This document shows positions 8,958 to 17,156 of a stretch of DNA of 64,000 nt, piece after piece (the first letter of the stretch is position 1; each line of letters starts with the position of its first letter). Below the pieces are notes generated by a model, which saw nothing but the letters and a program-made list of their open reading frames with translations, ran no database searches and had not been told where the DNA came from. The position numbers were made by a program, and so were the translations under genes. Source of the DNA: Paeniglutamicibacter psychrophenolicus (GTDB lineage Bacteria; Actinomycetota; Actinomycetes; Actinomycetales; Micrococcaceae); the NCBI RefSeq assembly GCF_017876575.1, contig NZ_JAGIOE010000001.1, positions 4,134,443-4,198,442 of the forward strand, in the 5' to 3' direction.

Positions 8958-9890
8958 CTACTTCAGGACAACTTCGGCAGGGGTGATTTCCGTGCTGGCC
9001 GGAAGCTCCCATTTGGTGTTGATTTCCCCGTAGGTCGGGGATTCCAGCACCGCGACCGTGGCGGCCTGGATGGCCGGCAGCAGCGCGCTCTTCTTGCCCA
9101 GCGCCGTGCCGGTCAGTTCCGGCTCGTAGTCCGGGCCCTCGGCAAGCTCGAACTTGCCGTCGGCCAGCGTGCCCTGGTAGGCCAGGGACACCGAGTCGGC
9201 CATGACTCCCGCGACCCGACCGGAGGTCAGGGCGAGGTTTGCATCGTTCTGCGTGGGGAAGAACTGCATGTCGATGGCGGTCTTCCCGGCCTTGGTGCAT
9301 TCCTTGGAGAATTCCGGCAGGATGTCCAGCGACTGGATCGAGCCCTTCTGTGCGGCAATCGCCTTGCCGCACAGGGAGGCGGCTTCCACGGTCAGCCCCT
9401 CCGGGTTGCCCGGGGCCACGGCCAGACCGGTGCCGCCCTGCAGGTACGGAACGAAGTCCACGACCTTGCGGCGCTCATCGGTCACGGTAAACGTGGACAT
9501 GCCCAGGTCGTATTTGCCCGACTGCAGGCCGGGCAGGATGGTGTCGAAGGTCGCGGGGACGTGCTCGACCTTCAGACCCAGCACCGCCCCGATGGCATCG
9601 CCCATGTCGGCATCCCACCCGATCAGGGTCTTGTTGTCGGTGTCGTAGAACTCGAACGGCGGATAGGTCGGGTCCGAGGCTATCGTCAGTACGCCCTTGT
9701 CCCGGATTTCCGCAGGGAGCAGGGCGCGGGCGGCCTCGTTGACGCCCAATGCTGCAGTTGATGCGGAACCGGAAGCCGGGGCGTCGGCGCCCTGGGTACC
9801 CTCGGCCTGCGAGACGGTGGTGCAACCGGTGGAGGCAAGGGCAAGGAGCATGCCGGCGGCCAGGAAACGCGTGGTGCGGTGCGAGATCAT
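8958..9890 (-). CDS. Amino-acid-type ABC substrate-binding lipoprotein (second system)
   Basis: Receptor of 310 residues beginning MISHRTTRF. The signal peptide ends in ALASTGC, giving a lipidated Cys. The SBP_bac_3 core follows with VLTIASDPTYPPFEF, GWDADMGDAIGAVLG and DLGMSTFTVTDERR, the polar amino-acid receptor pattern also seen in ectoine receptors (EhuB type). The start is set by AGGACAG before the ATG at 9890; an in-frame ATG at 10055 would lie inside the upstream gene. The ligand is unknown. Confidence 0.9.
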   Translation of the reverse strand: MISHRTTRFLAAGMLLALASTGCTTVSQAEGTQGADAPASGSASTAALGVNEAARALLPAEIRDKGVLTIASDPTYPPFEFYDTDNKTLIGWDADMGDAIGAVLGLKVEHVPATFDTILPGLQSGKYDLGMSTFTVTDERRKVVDFVPYLQGGTGLAVAPGNPEGLTVEAASLCGKAIAAQKGSIQSLDILPEFSKECTKAGKTAIDMQFFPTQNDANLALTSGRVAGVMADSVSLAYQGTLADGKFELAEGPDYEPELTGTALGKKSALLPAIQAATVAVLESPTYGEINTKWELPASTEITPAEVVLK

Positions 9891-9957
9891 TTTCTGTCCT
9901 TCTTCGGTGGTGTCCGGGCCGCGAGCGGCACCGGGCGGGGTGGGAGAACGGGAGAAA

Positions 9958-11007
9958 CTAGAGAGAGGCAGAATCGAGCAGCGGTGCGATGTACAGCAGG
10001 TGGGTGCCCTGGCCCACCAGCGTGGGCCGGCGCATGATCGCAACCACACCGTCAATGCGGGCGTGGAACAGGCGCGGCTGCCTGTCCAATTCGTCGATGA
10101 AGTGCACGCGCGCCACCGGCTGCCCGGCGCGCACCGTCTCCCCCAGGTCGACGAGCGGTTCGAAGAGCCCGGCGGCAGTGGAGGTCACCGGGGACTCGGG
10201 CACCAGCTCCAGCCACTGCGGTTCGGCGGGTGCGGGTGCGGGTGCCTCGACGTTCTCCTTGAGGATCCCCAGATCGGCCAAGAGGCGCGGCATGCCGCGG
10301 CGCATGGTCCCCAGCGCGTGCCGGTCCACGGTCCCGGAACCGGAAAGCTCGGTGGAGATGGTCGGGATCCCGGCCAGGTCCCCGGCGCTGGAAAGCGATC
10401 CAGGCTCCAGCATCGGGGCGACAACCATGACGTAGGGCAGGCCCAGCAGCCGGGCCGCACGCAGCTTCGCCGCCCACAGCTCGTCGTCGGGGCCGCGGTA
10501 GATGAACGCGCAGGGCAGGTAGGTCGAGTTCGATCCGCCCGAATGCATGTCGATCACGAAGTCGGCGCGCGGCAGCAGGTCCCCGGCAATCAGCGCGGCA
10601 ACCTGTTCGGTGGGCCCGCCGTCGGCGCGGCCCGGGTAGCTGCGGTTGAGGTTTCCCGCGTCGATGGGCGAGACCCGCGCGGCGCCGCGCACGGCCGGGG
10701 AGTTGGCCGCCGGCACGACGATCACGGTGCCCGTCAACCGCTCCGGGTCCAGCTCGCGGATCAGTTCGTGGGCCAGGACCTGCCCCTCGTACTCGTCCCC
10801 GTGGGTGCCGGCGACCAGCAGGGCCACCGGTCCGGGCCCCGAGGAAATCACGGCCAGGGGCACCGGGATGACCGACCCGTCGTACACATTGTCCGAATGC
10901 ACCACGTGTCCGAAGCCCAGTTGTTTCCCGGCGGCGGAGAAGTCGATCCCGGTGAAGGATGCGGCGACCGGAGCGAGCGGGCGCGCCGGCGCCGTCCCGG
11001 CGCTCAC
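9958..11007 (-). CDS. Succinylglutamate desuccinylase/aspartoacylase-family zinc deacylase
   Basis: An M14-type zinc amidohydrolase of about 349 residues. Metal ligands are visible: GTHGDEYEG (His69, Glu72) and DMHSGG (His155), with the family stretch NLNRSYPG in between. Relatives such as AstE, aspartoacylase and DoeB/EutE remove an acyl group from an N-acyl amino acid. The sequence most recalls the DoeB/EutE branch (inference). The GTG start at 11007 overlaps the upstream stop as GTGA. Together with the importer it suggests uptake and deacylation of an N-acylated amino-acid-like compound. Confidence 0.82.
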   Translation of the reverse strand: MSAGTAPARPLAPVAASFTGIDFSAAGKQLGFGHVVHSDNVYDGSVIPVPLAVISSGPGPVALLVAGTHGDEYEGQVLAHELIRELDPERLTGTVIVVPAANSPAVRGAARVSPIDAGNLNRSYPGRADGGPTEQVAALIAGDLLPRADFVIDMHSGGSNSTYLPCAFIYRGPDDELWAAKLRAARLLGLPYVMVVAPMLEPGSLSSAGDLAGIPTISTELSGSGTVDRHALGTMRRGMPRLLADLGILKENVEAPAPAPAEPQWLELVPESPVTSTAAGLFEPLVDLGETVRAGQPVARVHFIDELDRQPRLFHARIDGVVAIMRRPTLVGQGTHLLYIAPLLDSASL

Positions 11008-11453
11008 GGTACCCACCTCAAGGCCGGCGCCCGGCGAGGGGCCAGCATCGTGACCGAGACCCGGGCCTCGGGTACGGTCAGCGAAATACGCAGCGACTCG
11101 TCGTCCTCCCCCTCCACGATGAACACGTCCCCGGGATTCAGCCAGCGTTCCCACGGGCCGTCGACCGCGGCAATGAGCACCTCGCCGTGCAGCGAGGTCA
11201 CCACCAGCTGGTGTCCGGCGGGGCGTTCAACGATCCCGGTGTAGCCGTCGGCGTACACGCGGGTCTGAACCCCGATGTAGTCGGGGTCGGCTTCGATCTG
11301 CACTTCGGGCCCGGAGTCGCGCTCGGCCAGCCGGGCGGTCCAGCGCCAGGGGTCGCCTCGTTCATCGGTGTCCGGGTTGGCTGCCAGGGTGCGTTGCCCC
11401 TGCCCCGCTTCCCAGTAGTCGTCGAGCGAATCGGCTCGTACCAGCATCCACAT
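11004..11453 (-). CDS. Cupin-like protein of unknown function in the Rieske operon
   Basis: A 149-residue acidic, soluble protein without signal peptide or membrane segment. The middle reads as small beta-strands with GHQLVVTSLHGEVLI and then WLNPGDVFIVEGEDD, a pattern like the second cupin motif (the PGD turn). The His cluster of metal cupins is not obvious. It is held between the Rieske oxygenase (5 bp gap) and the deacylase (GTGA overlap), so it is part of the same pathway. I do not recognise the family; a weak similarity to HutD/Ves-type cupins is possible. Confidence 0.6.
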   Translation of the reverse strand: MWMLVRADSLDDYWEAGQGQRTLAANPDTDERGDPWRWTARLAERDSGPEVQIEADPDYIGVQTRVYADGYTGIVERPAGHQLVVTSLHGEVLIAAVDGPWERWLNPGDVFIVEGEDDESLRISLTVPEARVSVTMLAPRRAPALRWVP

Positions 11454-11458
11454 GGCGG

Positions 11459-12499
11459 CTAGGCCCTTGCACCGGCGACGGGCCGGGCCGCGGCGGCGGC
11501 CTGCTCGCGCTTGAGCAGCGTGGAGAGGATGCGCCGGGCCTTGGCCACGCCGCCGTCCTGGGCGATGAGCACGTCGAACTCGCCGGCCGGGCGGGTCTGC
11601 ATGCCGATTTCCTGGGCTTCCAGGGCCTCGGCGTCTTCCTGCAGCACGGTGTTCAGGCCCACGCGCAGGTCCTCGGTGGCCTGCGAGTCGTCGACGGCGA
11701 AGTTGCGGCTAAAGGCGTAGTAGTACCAGGAGTTGTGCTCGTCGATGGGGGTGATGCCGTTGAGCACCTTGATCAGGTAGCCCTCCTCGCGGGGACGGCC
11801 TTCCCCGGTGATTCCGGAGTGCAGCACGTGCAGGTTGGGGACGAAGAACTCGGTGCAGTGGAAGCGGTCGAACAAGCCGCGGGCATCCATGGTGTCGGCA
11901 TACAGCGGCGGGGCGGCCACCGAAGGCATCAGACGGTCGACGCTGACCACCGAGCCCTCGACTTCCACGGTGATGCCGTGCTCGTAGATGTAGTCGTCGC
12001 CCACGGTGGTCTTGTGCAGGAAGGATTCGTGGGTCAAATCCAGCAGGTTGTCATGGATCAGCCCGGCGCGGCATTTGAAGTGGAAGGAGTGGGTGACGGT
12101 CGCCCACTCGGGATCGTTCATCCAGTGCGTGTCCGGCACGTCCGCGGGATCGGCCAAATCGGCATCGCCCATCCATGCCCAGATCCAGCCGTCCTTTTCC
12201 ACCAACGGGTACTTGCGGACTTTGGCGCGCTCCGGGATGGTGCTTTGCGCCGGAACCTTGGTGCACATGCCGTCCGCGCCATAGGTGAAGCCGTGGTAGC
12301 CGCACTCGATGGAGTCCCCGATGGTCCGGCCTTCCGAGAGCGGGAAGGCGCGGTGGGCGCAGCGGTCGGCCAGGGCCACGGGCGTGCCGTTCTGGGTGCG
12401 GAAGAGCACCAGGGGCTGTTCGCAGATCACCCGCTTGACCGGCTTGCGGTCGACCTCGTTGCTCCAGGCCGCCACGTACCAGGTGTTCAAGACATACAT
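11459..12499 (-). CDS. Rieske non-haem iron oxygenase, vanillate demethylase-like
   Basis: Oxygenase subunit of 346 residues. The Rieske [2Fe-2S] ligands are Cys47-x-His49 and Cys66-x2-His69 (DRCAHR and CGYHG). Catalytic-domain residues lie in DNLLDLTHESFLH: bridging Asp154 and iron ligands His157 and His162. The MYVLNTWYVAAW opening is typical of VanA/dicamba-demethylase-type single-component oxygenases that remove methyl groups or hydroxylate. The ATG at 12499 has AAGGAAA. First gene of a seven-gene operon that ends with its reductase. The substrate is not known; an amino-acid-like importer and a deacylase in the same operon argue against a simple aromatic ether. Confidence 0.9.
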   Translation of the reverse strand: MYVLNTWYVAAWSNEVDRKPVKRVICEQPLVLFRTQNGTPVALADRCAHRAFPLSEGRTIGDSIECGYHGFTYGADGMCTKVPAQSTIPERAKVRKYPLVEKDGWIWAWMGDADLADPADVPDTHWMNDPEWATVTHSFHFKCRAGLIHDNLLDLTHESFLHKTTVGDDYIYEHGITVEVEGSVVSVDRLMPSVAAPPLYADTMDARGLFDRFHCTEFFVPNLHVLHSGITGEGRPREEGYLIKVLNGITPIDEHNSWYYYAFSRNFAVDDSQATEDLRVGLNTVLQEDAEALEAQEIGMQTRPAGEFDVLIAQDGGVAKARRILSTLLKREQAAAAARPVAGARA

Positions 12500-12534
12500 G
12501 TTTTTCCTTTTCCAGAAGATCGACGGTGACTGAT

Positions 12535-12560
12535 TGTATTCACCGTATACAGTGGATACA
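12535..12560. promoter_or_regulatory. 26-bp near-palindrome, probable GntR operator
   Basis: Half sites TGTATTCAC (12535-12543) and GTGGATACA (12552-12560) flank a central GTATAC. Twenty-two of 26 positions are symmetric. It lies 36 bp before the Rieske ATG and about 108 bp before the divergent GntR gene, where a repressor of both would bind. Confidence 0.7.
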
Positions 12561-12667
12561 GATGGGTCAAGGGTTTTTTGTGATCTCCGCCACCAGCGCC
12601 GCGCCATGAAGCGAAAACCGCACGATAGAATGCTGGGAACGGCGACTAGACACTTTCAGGGAGACGC

Positions 12668-13330
12668 ATGGCTACGGGAGTCCACGACGCAAGGCCGCTG
12701 GCGGTGCGCGTCCATGAACAAATCGCCTCCGAAATCGTCAGCGGAACGCTGAAGCCGGGGGCATCCCTGGTCCAGGAGCAGGTTGCCGCACAATACGGGG
12801 TCTCACGCACCCCGGTGCGCGACGCGTTGGCGCAAATCGCCATGGAGGGCCTGGCCACGCTGGTGCCCGGAAGCGGGTACGTGGTCAACGACCTCACCGC
12901 CCAGGATGTACACAACGTCTTCGAGGTGCGTTACCACCTGGAGCAGCTGGCAATGGCACAGGCCATCGGGAAGCATTCACCGGCGCAACTGGTGCGGCTG
13001 CGGGCACTTATCGACGAATTCGAGACGGTGGAACCCACCGACGCTGAGGAACAGTTCCGCCTTGGCAAGGAATTCCACCTGAGGCTCTTGGACCCCTGCC
13101 CCAACCAGTACCTGCGCGAAACCCTGGAAAGCATCTGGGGACACCCGATCCAGCGGCGGATCACCCGCGCCTACCAGCTGGGTCGGGAACACCAGGCTTC
13201 CATCGCACAGGCGCACCGCGACATCCTTCAGGCGCTGCCCACGGGCGACCTGGAAACGATCATCCGGGTCCTGGGCTACTGCCACGACGCCGGCGACATC
13301 GACCCGCAGGCACTTCCCTCCCGCAGGTGA
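12668..13330 (+). CDS. GntR-family regulator, FadR/FCD type
   Basis: A 220-residue regulator. Residues 10-75 form the GntR winged helix (SGTLKPGASLVQEQVAAQYG and then SRTPVRDAL). The rest is the all-helical FCD effector domain, with a likely metal-binding His in EFHLRLLD. It is divergent from the Rieske operon and the shared intergenic region holds a strong palindrome, so it most likely represses that operon until the substrate is present. AGGGAGACGC precedes the ATG. It is convergent with the PucR gene, 18 bp apart. Confidence 0.9.
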   Translation: MATGVHDARPLAVRVHEQIASEIVSGTLKPGASLVQEQVAAQYGVSRTPVRDALAQIAMEGLATLVPGSGYVVNDLTAQDVHNVFEVRYHLEQLAMAQAIGKHSPAQLVRLRALIDEFETVEPTDAEEQFRLGKEFHLRLLDPCPNQYLRETLESIWGHPIQRRITRAYQLGREHQASIAQAHRDILQALPTGDLETIIRVLGYCHDAGDIDPQALPSRR

Positions 13331-13348
13331 GCCCGCGGAACCAGGCGG

Positions 13349-14911
13349 CTACGCCCCGGCGGCTCGGGCCCTGATCCGCAGGATCTCCTCCTGGTAGGCG
13401 AGGTAAAGGTTGGCGATCAGGCCCGGCTCGTCCAAGCTCCCGCCGAGGATCTCGCCCACCTTCTTGACGCGGTAGCGGACGGTGTTCGGGTGGACGTAGA
13501 GCCAGGCCGCGACCTTGGCGACATCCTGATCCAGCGCCAGGTACCCCTGGATGGTGTCCACCAACTCCTTTTCCTGCCGTAGTGGCTGCACAAACCGGGT
13601 CAATCGCCTTCTGTCGGCGGGGCCCTTGAACCGCGCCAGCAACCAGCTCGCGGGATCAACCTGCTCCATCCGGACCATGCATCCGGGCCCACCCACGTCA
13701 CCGGCTGGCCGCCGCCGGGCGATGCCCGCGGCAAGCTCGGCGTCCGCGAACTGCTCCGGGACCTGTGCCAGTGATCCGAAGGGCTCACTCAACCCAATCG
13801 CCAGACCCGGTGCAGCGGCTTCCAGCCATTGTCCGCCGGCCCTGGACTCCGGAAGCAGTGCATGGAACCCCGGAGGCACCTCGGGCGTTTTTCCGTTCTC
13901 GGCAAAGAGCAGCGGAACATCCAGCCGTCCGGCGGAATCCATCAAGGCCTCAACCCTGGCCGGGGTCAGCAACGCTTCACCCAGCGTGGTTGCCACAACC
14001 ACGCGGACCGGCTCGAAGGCCTTGAATCCCAAGGGCTTGAGCGACTCCCAGTAGCGCAGTTCCCGGGAGACCTCGATCCCGTCCTGCAGGCTGGTGAGCA
14101 GCCGGGCATTCTCATGGCGTTGGCGCGAGGTGTCGAAATGGCTGATGCCCTCGATGGCCCCGAGCATGCGCTGGGTGGTTTCCAGCAGGACATCGCCGAG
14201 GTCATCAAGCAGCGCCCCCTGCCGCGTGGCAATCGCCAAGTGGTAGCCTCGTCCGCGCAGCACCATCGAGCGGTACATGACTTCCCAGCGGCCGATCGAA
14301 ATCCTGTCCAGGGGCGAGGACCCCTTGCCGATGGCCGAGAGGATGAGGTTCGTGGGCCCCTCGCCCGTGGACTCGACAATTGCCCCGGAATCGTCGTAGA
14401 GCACCGCGGTCCCGCGGCAGGCGGTGCCCACCCGGCCAATAAGCGACTTCACCGGAGTCTCGGAGGAGATGCTTTCCAGCAGGTCGTTGGTCAGCCAAAG
14501 CATGCGCTTGATGCCGTATTCCCCGGGCACCGCGGCGTTTCGGTTGACATGGCTTTCGATGTGCCGAAAGGGGACCTCCGGGGCGACCGCCACCAGCGGC
14601 AATCCCAACTCGAGGCAGCTGTTGCGCACCGAATCGGGAATCGAGGGGAAATACAGGCCGATGCCGAAGAACAGGGCGGCTATATCCGCCCGAAGCAGTG
14701 CCTCCACCAGCTCGCGCGCCGCGGCTTCCGGCCGCACTTCAGTGAGGAACCGCATGCCGGTGGTCAGCATGATGTTTCCCGGTTCAAACCAGCGGGCCGG
14801 ATCATGGATCTCGGAACTATGGGCTCCGGTGACCCGCGGATCAAGGTGGCCGGCCACCACGAGTTCCAAGCCCAGGGTCTTGTCCTTCACCAGGTCGCTT
14901 AAGTGCAGCAC
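13349..14911 (-). CDS. PucR-family transcriptional regulator
   Basis: A regulator of about 520 residues. It has an N-terminal PucR-like sensor domain (about 1-130), a middle region like the PucR GGDEF-related domain, and a C-terminal helix-turn-helix (DQDVAKVAAWLYVHPNTVRY). PucR proteins often activate purine or other nitrogen-compound catabolic genes. I chose GTG at 14911 because GAAGGAA lies at the right spacing; an in-frame ATG at 14944 lacks a ribosome site. It is divergent from hyuAB, which it probably controls. Confidence 0.87.
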   Translation of the reverse strand: MLHLSDLVKDKTLGLELVVAGHLDPRVTGAHSSEIHDPARWFEPGNIMLTTGMRFLTEVRPEAAARELVEALLRADIAALFFGIGLYFPSIPDSVRNSCLELGLPLVAVAPEVPFRHIESHVNRNAAVPGEYGIKRMLWLTNDLLESISSETPVKSLIGRVGTACRGTAVLYDDSGAIVESTGEGPTNLILSAIGKGSSPLDRISIGRWEVMYRSMVLRGRGYHLAIATRQGALLDDLGDVLLETTQRMLGAIEGISHFDTSRQRHENARLLTSLQDGIEVSRELRYWESLKPLGFKAFEPVRVVVATTLGEALLTPARVEALMDSAGRLDVPLLFAENGKTPEVPPGFHALLPESRAGGQWLEAAAPGLAIGLSEPFGSLAQVPEQFADAELAAGIARRRPAGDVGGPGCMVRMEQVDPASWLLARFKGPADRRRLTRFVQPLRQEKELVDTIQGYLALDQDVAKVAAWLYVHPNTVRYRVKKVGEILGGSLDEPGLIANLYLAYQEEILRIRARAAGA

Positions 14912-14985
14912 CGCGATTTCCTTCGTTCGATCCGCTCTCCGCATTCGAGGCCGTGGCCCCGAATCATCCCGAGCCGTGCGGGATC

Positions 14986-15000
14986 TTGTAGAAATTACAA
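14986..15000. promoter_or_regulatory. Inverted repeat between pucR-type gene and hyuA
   Basis: TTGTA, five bases, TACAA: a perfect 5-bp inverted repeat in an otherwise GC-rich divergent promoter region, 100 bp before hyuA. A candidate binding site for the PucR-family regulator. Confidence 0.45.
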
Positions 15001-15099
15001 TGATAGGCCCGCGACCTTTGAAATCCTCTAATGACAGAGATGCGCGTCACACTGCATGGTTGTGGGAAGCGAATAACCCTAACCAGCAAGGAGCGCAGA

Positions 15100-17154
15100 A
15101 TGGCCAATTTACGAGTTGCCGTGGACGTGGGAGGCACGTTCACCGACGTCTGCATCTTCGACGAGGAGACCCAGGAAATGCGGGTCACCAAGGTTCCTTC
15201 CACGCCCCATGACCCCATGCTGGCTGTCATGGGCGGCGTGGAAAGGGCCAACATCAATCTTGCCGATGTCTCATTGTTCTCACACGGAACGACCGTGGCG
15301 ACAAACGCCCTCATCACTCGCAAGTTCCCGGCTTCGGCCATGATCACCACCCGTGGATTCCGCGATGTGATCGAAATCCGCGACGGAACCAAGGACGATC
15401 TTTGGGATGCCTACAACGACGTCTCGGGCCCCTACATCCGACGCCGCGACCGCTTCGAGGTCACCGAGCGCATCGACTTCTCCGGGAAGGTCGTCACCCC
15501 CTTGGACGAGGTCGAAGCCCGCCGGCTTGCCGCCCTGCTGCGCAAGCGCGGAACCACCACGATTGCCGTGTGCTTCATCAACTCCTACGCAAACCCGGCC
15601 AACGAGATCCGGATGCGCGAGATCCTCCAGGAGGAACTTCCCGAGGCCACCGTCTCGGCATCCGCCGAGATCCTTCCCGAGATCTTCGAGCACGACCGCT
15701 TCAACACCGCGGTCTCCAATGCCGTGCTGGCCCCGCTGGTGACCGGATACGTGGACCGCCTGGCCACACAGCTCAAGGACGGCGGCTACTCCGGGGACCT
15801 GCTGCTGCTTCACTCCGGCGGCGGATCGATGACCCCGCGAATGGTCAAGCGATACCCGGTGAGACTCGCCGCCTCCGGTATTGCCGCCGGCGCCATCGCC
15901 GCCAAGCATGTCGCCCAGCAATGCGGCTTCGAGAACGCCGTCGGGCTGGACATGGGCGGCACCTCAACCGACATCTGCCTGGTCTCGGGCGGCGAATTGC
16001 GCATCACCAAGGAATGGCAGGTCGAATACGGCCACCCCATTGTCTTCCCCTCCATCGAGGTCATGACCATCGGTGCCGGCGGCGGTTCCCTGGCCCACAT
16101 CGACATCGCCGGATCCCTGCGCAACGGCCCCCAGTCCGCCGGTGCGGCTCCGGGTCCGGCCTGCTACAACACCGGCGGCGAAGAACCCACCAACTGCGAC
16201 GCCAACGTGGCCTTGAACCGCCTGGGAACCTCCTTGGCCGGCGGCGCCAAGTCCCTGGACCGTGCCCTGTCCCTGGAGGCCATCAAGCGCGTCATCGCCG
16301 ATCCGCTGGGCATGGAAGAGGCCGAGGCCGCCCACGCGGTCCTGCAGGTCGCCAACGCCAACATGGCCGATGCGGTCCGCCTGATCTCGATCCGCCGGGG
16401 CTACGACCCGCGCGATTTCGCGCTCATCGCCTTTGGCGGGGCCGGGGCGCTGCATGGCGCCGAGGTGGCACGCGAGCTGAACATCCCCACCGTCGTGGTC
16501 CCGGCGAATCCCGGTGTCACCTCCGCACTGGGCTGCCTGCTGGTCGACATCCGCCACGATCTCTCGGCCATGTTCACCGGCCTGGCCTCCGAGACCGACC
16601 CGGCCGAAATCGAAGCCCGGTTCACGACCCTGGAAAGGGAAGCCTCCTCGCGCCTGCGGCACGAGGGCGTCAGCGACGAAAACGCCGTACTGCAACGCGA
16701 GATCTCCATGCGCTACGCGGGACAGTGGCGCTCGCTCTCGGTGCCCATCGGGTCCGGACGCGGTGCCCTGGACACCGCCATTGAGACCTTCCACCAGGAA
16801 CACGAGCGGGAATTCGCCTTCCGCCAGGACGACCAGCCGGTCGAGATCTACCAGCTGCTGCTCAGCGCCGTCGGCAAGACCCCGAAGCCGTCCTTCCTTC
16901 CGGCCACCGAGCTCAACGCGGACCCGGGTTCCCCGGTCTCCACGCGGGAAGTCTACTTCGGGGACGCCGGATGGCTGGACACTCCCGTCTACGACCGCAG
17001 CCGGCTTCCCGCCGGCGCCACGTTCCCCGGACCGGCCATCATCGACCAGCTCGATTCCACCACCGTCGTGCCGCCGCGCACCACCGCCGAGATCGACGGC
17101 TGGGGCAACATCCGCATCCACCTCCACGACCTTCCCTCAAGCAAGGAGTCCTAG
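15100..17154 (+). CDS. hyuA: Hydantoinase/oxoprolinase A subunit (HyuA)
   Basis: An ATP-dependent lactamase subunit of 684 residues. The N-terminal HyuA domain starts VAVDVGGTFTDVCIF, the second ATP-binding motif is VGLDMGGTSTDICLVSGG, and AFGGAGALHG lies near residue 450. These are the ASKHA-type signatures of N-methylhydantoinases and 5-oxoprolinases. It forms a complex with the HyuB protein encoded 2 bp downstream. The ATG at 15100 has AAGGAG; an in-frame ATG at 15031 has no such site. The substrate, a hydantoin, oxoproline or similar cyclic amide, is uncertain. No acetone-carboxylase gamma subunit is near, which argues against that role. Confidence 0.88.
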   Translation: MANLRVAVDVGGTFTDVCIFDEETQEMRVTKVPSTPHDPMLAVMGGVERANINLADVSLFSHGTTVATNALITRKFPASAMITTRGFRDVIEIRDGTKDDLWDAYNDVSGPYIRRRDRFEVTERIDFSGKVVTPLDEVEARRLAALLRKRGTTTIAVCFINSYANPANEIRMREILQEELPEATVSASAEILPEIFEHDRFNTAVSNAVLAPLVTGYVDRLATQLKDGGYSGDLLLLHSGGGSMTPRMVKRYPVRLAASGIAAGAIAAKHVAQQCGFENAVGLDMGGTSTDICLVSGGELRITKEWQVEYGHPIVFPSIEVMTIGAGGGSLAHIDIAGSLRNGPQSAGAAPGPACYNTGGEEPTNCDANVALNRLGTSLAGGAKSLDRALSLEAIKRVIADPLGMEEAEAAHAVLQVANANMADAVRLISIRRGYDPRDFALIAFGGAGALHGAEVARELNIPTVVVPANPGVTSALGCLLVDIRHDLSAMFTGLASETDPAEIEARFTTLEREASSRLRHEGVSDENAVLQREISMRYAGQWRSLSVPIGSGRGALDTAIETFHQEHEREFAFRQDDQPVEIYQLLLSAVGKTPKPSFLPATELNADPGSPVSTREVYFGDAGWLDTPVYDRSRLPAGATFPGPAIIDQLDSTTVVPPRTTAEIDGWGNIRIHLHDLPSSKES

Positions 17155-17156
17155 TC

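Noticed and set aside
9958-12499. Ectoine/hydroxyectoine degradation cluster
   Set aside because: The deacylase and receptor recall DoeB/EutE and EhuB, but no DoeA/EutD hydrolase, transaminase or EnuR-type regulator is present, so the label is not supported.
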